A stretch of 7,737 nucleotides of DNA from Bacteroidia bacterium (lineage in GTDB: Bacteria; Bacteroidota; Bacteroidia; Bacteroidales; Azobacteroidaceae). The stretch lies in assembly GCA_025999115.1 (NCBI GenBank), contig BNWW01000080.1, positions 1 through 7,737 of the forward strand, in the 5' to 3' direction. Of the stretch, positions 6,425-7,737 are shown one piece after another. The notes beneath the pieces are model-generated. The model searched no databases, was not told where the DNA came from, and saw only the letters and a list, made by a program, of their open reading frames with translations. Positions within the stretch are counted from its first letter, which is position 1. Every line of letters begins with the position of its first letter. A program made the position numbers and the translations under genes.

Positions 6425-7440
6425 ATTTGAATGTCTTTTTCTATTTGTGTTATTTGTTTGACGATATGGCTGCACCAACGGTCAAATTCAATGTCTTCTT
6501 TTTGCAATTCGATGTGAGATAATACGTTATTGATTGTTTCGGCAATGCCTTGGTCGAATCGTTTGGTCGCTGTGAAACCGGGAACCAATCGTTTGATTTT
6601 GCTGTTGTCGAAAACGACCGAATGGGCTTTGTCGCCCAATAAACCGCCGTAAAAATCGTAGGATGGACCGAGTGTCGCCAAAAGTTCCGATGCCACGTGT
6701 ACGGCTTTCAACGGCCGGTTTAAGGCATTGGCGATACATTGATAAATCTGGTTCCAAGTGAGCGTTTCGTCGGATGTGATGTGAACAGCCTCGCCTAAAG
6801 CATGGATGTTGCCGGTTAAGCCGGCGAAAGCTTTGGCGAAATCACTGTTGTGAGTCATCGTCCACAACGAATTGCCGTCGCCATGAATAATAACCGGTTT
6901 GCCTTCCAGAATCCGTTTGACGACCGACCAACTGCCGTTTTTCCCATGAACACCCAACGGAACCGACCGTTCATCGTAAGTATGACTGGGACGAACAATC
7001 GTAACCGGAAAATTTTCTTCGCGATACAACTTCATCAAATAATCTTCGCAAGCGATTTTGTCGCGCGAATACTGCCAATAGGGATTGAGCAACGGCGTAG
7101 ATTCCGTGATTTGATAATGCGCCAAAGGCTTTTGATAAGCCGAAGCCGAACTGATAAAAATAAATTGCTTGGTTTTTTCTTTGAATAAGCGATAATCGCG
7201 TTGCAACTGTTCGGGAACAAAAGCGATGAAATCGGCCACACAGTCAAAATCCAAATCCTGAATCAGTTGTGCGACTTTTTCTTCGTCGTGAATATCGGCG
7301 ATTAGCGAATGGGCGCCGGCCGGCAAAATATCGTTACGATTGCCGCGATTAATCAGGTACAAATCGTGTCCTTGATGAATCAATAGTTTGGAAATCGCTG
7401 TGCTGATGGTGCCGGTGCCTCCTATAAATAGTATTTTCAT
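6421..7440 (-). CDS. NAD(P)-binding atypical extended SDR (epimerase/dehydratase-like)
   Basis: This 339-aa protein has an N-terminal Rossmann fold with MKILFIGGTGTIS, the glycine motif form GGTGxIS of atypical extended SDRs. D49 in LIADIHD fits the region contacting the cofactor's adenine end. A sensor strand IFISSASAYQKP (94-105) precedes the active-site-like Y124xxxK128 (YSRDK). IVRPSHTYDE (148-157) and VIIHGDGNSLW (183-193) are typical of the substrate domain. Relatives act on nucleotide sugars or are uncharacterised; the substrate cannot be named. Length is typical. The gene is first in a two-gene operon, driven by a -7 element about 24 bp upstream, and its TGA overlaps the DUF4290 start. 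It looks intact. Confidence 0.9.
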   Translation of the reverse strand: MKILFIGGTGTISTAISKLLIHQGHDLYLINRGNRNDILPAGAHSLIADIHDEEKVAQLIQDLDFDCVADFIAFVPEQLQRDYRLFKEKTKQFIFISSASAYQKPLAHYQITESTPLLNPYWQYSRDKIACEDYLMKLYREENFPVTIVRPSHTYDERSVPLGVHGKNGSWSVVKRILEGKPVIIHGDGNSLWTMTHNSDFAKAFAGLTGNIHALGEAVHITSDETLTWNQIYQCIANALNRPLKAVHVASELLATLGPSYDFYGGLLGDKAHSVVFDNSKIKRLVPGFTATKRFDQGIAETINNVLSHIELQKEDIEFDRWCSHIVKQITQIEKDIQI

Positions 7441-7464
7441 CTGTTTTTTTTAAGAAATCAAGGG

Positions 7465-7472
7465 CAAAGATA
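7465..7472 (-). promoter_or_regulatory. Bacteroidetes -7 promoter element for the SDR-DUF4290 operon
   Basis: The minus strand reads TATCTTTG, an exact TAnnTTTG match, 24 bp before the ATG at 7440. A T/A-rich stretch follows up to the start, with no Shine-Dalgarno sequence. No good -33 TTTG is seen at the expected distance. Confidence 0.65.
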
Positions 7473-7553
7473 CGGTAAATATTTGGAATGGCATATTTCG
7501 AGGGCAAGCATTCTGTTATTGAATTTGAATATTCCATTTTTTGTATTAAATAT

Positions 7554-7584
7554 TTTGTATTTCAAAACAAAACCATTACCTTTG
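7554..7584 (+). promoter_or_regulatory. Full Bacteroidetes promoter facing the right edge
   Basis: TTTG at 7554-7557, a 19-bp spacer, then TACCTTTG at 7577-7584 fit the Bacteroides TTTG-N19-21-TAnnTTTG pattern. This is the best promoter match in the window. Transcription would begin near 7591 and read through the hairpin repeats. The first ATG after it (7603) gives only 17 codons before TAA at 7654-7656, which lies inside the first hairpin. Confidence 0.6.
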
Positions 7585-7638
7585 GATCCAAAAATCGAAC
7601 GAATGAGAATTGGGGTGCATTTCAAATTGTCGCATATC

Positions 7639-7722
7639 GTCCTTGCGAGGGCGTAAGCCCGAAGCAATCCGGAAATAATAAATTATGATTATCGGATATT
7701 TTGCCTGTCGCCCGAAAGGGCG
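7639..7722. repeat. Cluster of palindromic hairpin repeats near the right edge
   Basis: Three inverted structures follow closely. TTGC-GA-GGGC, loop GTAA, GCCC-GAA-GCAA spans 7643-7667. ATCCG (7667-7671) pairs with CGGAT (7693-7697) around ATAAT/ATTAT. CGCCC-GAAA-GGGCG covers 7709-7722. The first has the look of common bacterial palindromic repeats of the TTGCGAG...GAAGCAATCC kind. Its GTC start and GCAATCC end also echo the left arm of the 114-bp repeat, so the two may be variants of one family. The element may continue past the window. Confidence 0.6.
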
Positions 7723-7737
7723 GGATTTTCATAACCG
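7685..7737 (+). CDS. Possible start of a gene running off the right edge
   Basis: From the ATG at 7685 the frame is open to the window end (17 codons, beginning MIIGYFACRPKGRDFHN). It is too short to assign. Support is indirect: a strong promoter points this way and would give a leader of about 95 nt carrying the first hairpin. Against it, the GAAA-loop hairpin of the repeat cluster lies inside the reading frame, and repeats often give spurious open frames. Confidence 0.22.
   Translation, partial: MIIGYFACRPKGRDFHN

Noticed and set aside
6850..7188. Plus-strand open frame of 112 codons
   Set aside because: Lies fully opposite the intact SDR gene; low-complexity product rich in Arg, Asn and Gln.
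7488..7688. Plus-strand 66-codon frame at the right edge
   Set aside because: Crosses the promoter and reads through the palindromic repeat; text such as RPCEGVSPKQSG is a typical chance translation of such repeats.
7709..7730. GAAA-loop hairpin followed by TTTT as a rho-independent terminator
   Set aside because: The T-run is short and does not directly follow the stem, no gene ends before it, and it sits within a cluster of similar repeats.
1..7737. CRISPR array, tRNA, rRNA or insertion-sequence transposase
   Set aside because: No regularly spaced direct repeats, no tRNA-like cloverleaf and no transposase motif were seen on either strand.

Overview
The window looks like chromosomal DNA from a Bacteroidetes bacterium, probably order Bacteroidales. 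Three things support this. Promoters carry the Bacteroidetes -7 element TAnnTTTG; an identical TATCTTTG occurs ahead of three genes. Most starts have A-rich leaders and no Shine-Dalgarno sequence. Several proteins belong to families typical of the phylum: an RprX/RprY-like two-component system, DUF4290, and a DUF1703-type AAA-ATPase/PD-(D/E)XK protein. All family names come from motif recognition by eye; no search was run.

Left part (1-2208, + strand): an intact operon-like block holds the end of an RprX-like sensor kinase, the OmpR-family regulator RprY, and a secreted tetratricopeptide-repeat (TPR) protein 16 bp further on. Middle (2209-3024): a small minus-strand gene has a one-base frameshift in a homopolymer, and next to it lie very short plus-strand reading frames, one coding a signal-peptide-like stretch in a different frame from its neighbour. 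At 3025-4587 stands an intact 520-aa ATPase/nuclease-fold protein with its own promoter.

Decay zone (4657-5813): the remnant of an aldo/keto reductase (truncated, three frameshifts) and of a zinc-dependent alcohol dehydrogenase (nonsense codon, internal deletion of the Rossmann core, truncated end). Between them lies a 114-bp palindromic repeat whose two arms each fold into a hairpin, with paired compensatory base changes between the arms. The pair looks like a lost sugar or polyol oxidoreductase module.

Right part (5819-7440, - strand): a two-gene operon, an atypical extended short-chain dehydrogenase/reductase (SDR) followed by DUF4290, coupled through an ATGA start/stop overlap. Past its promoter, the right edge (7441-7737) has a near-consensus Bacteroidetes promoter facing right, then a second set of hairpin repeats and an open frame running off the window.

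Taken together, two well-kept operons flank about 3.6 kb of gene decay, repeats and one probably acquired gene. I found no convincing new multi-gene system. The most notable signals are the structured palindromic repeats, the homopolymer frameshift and the clustered pseudogenes.
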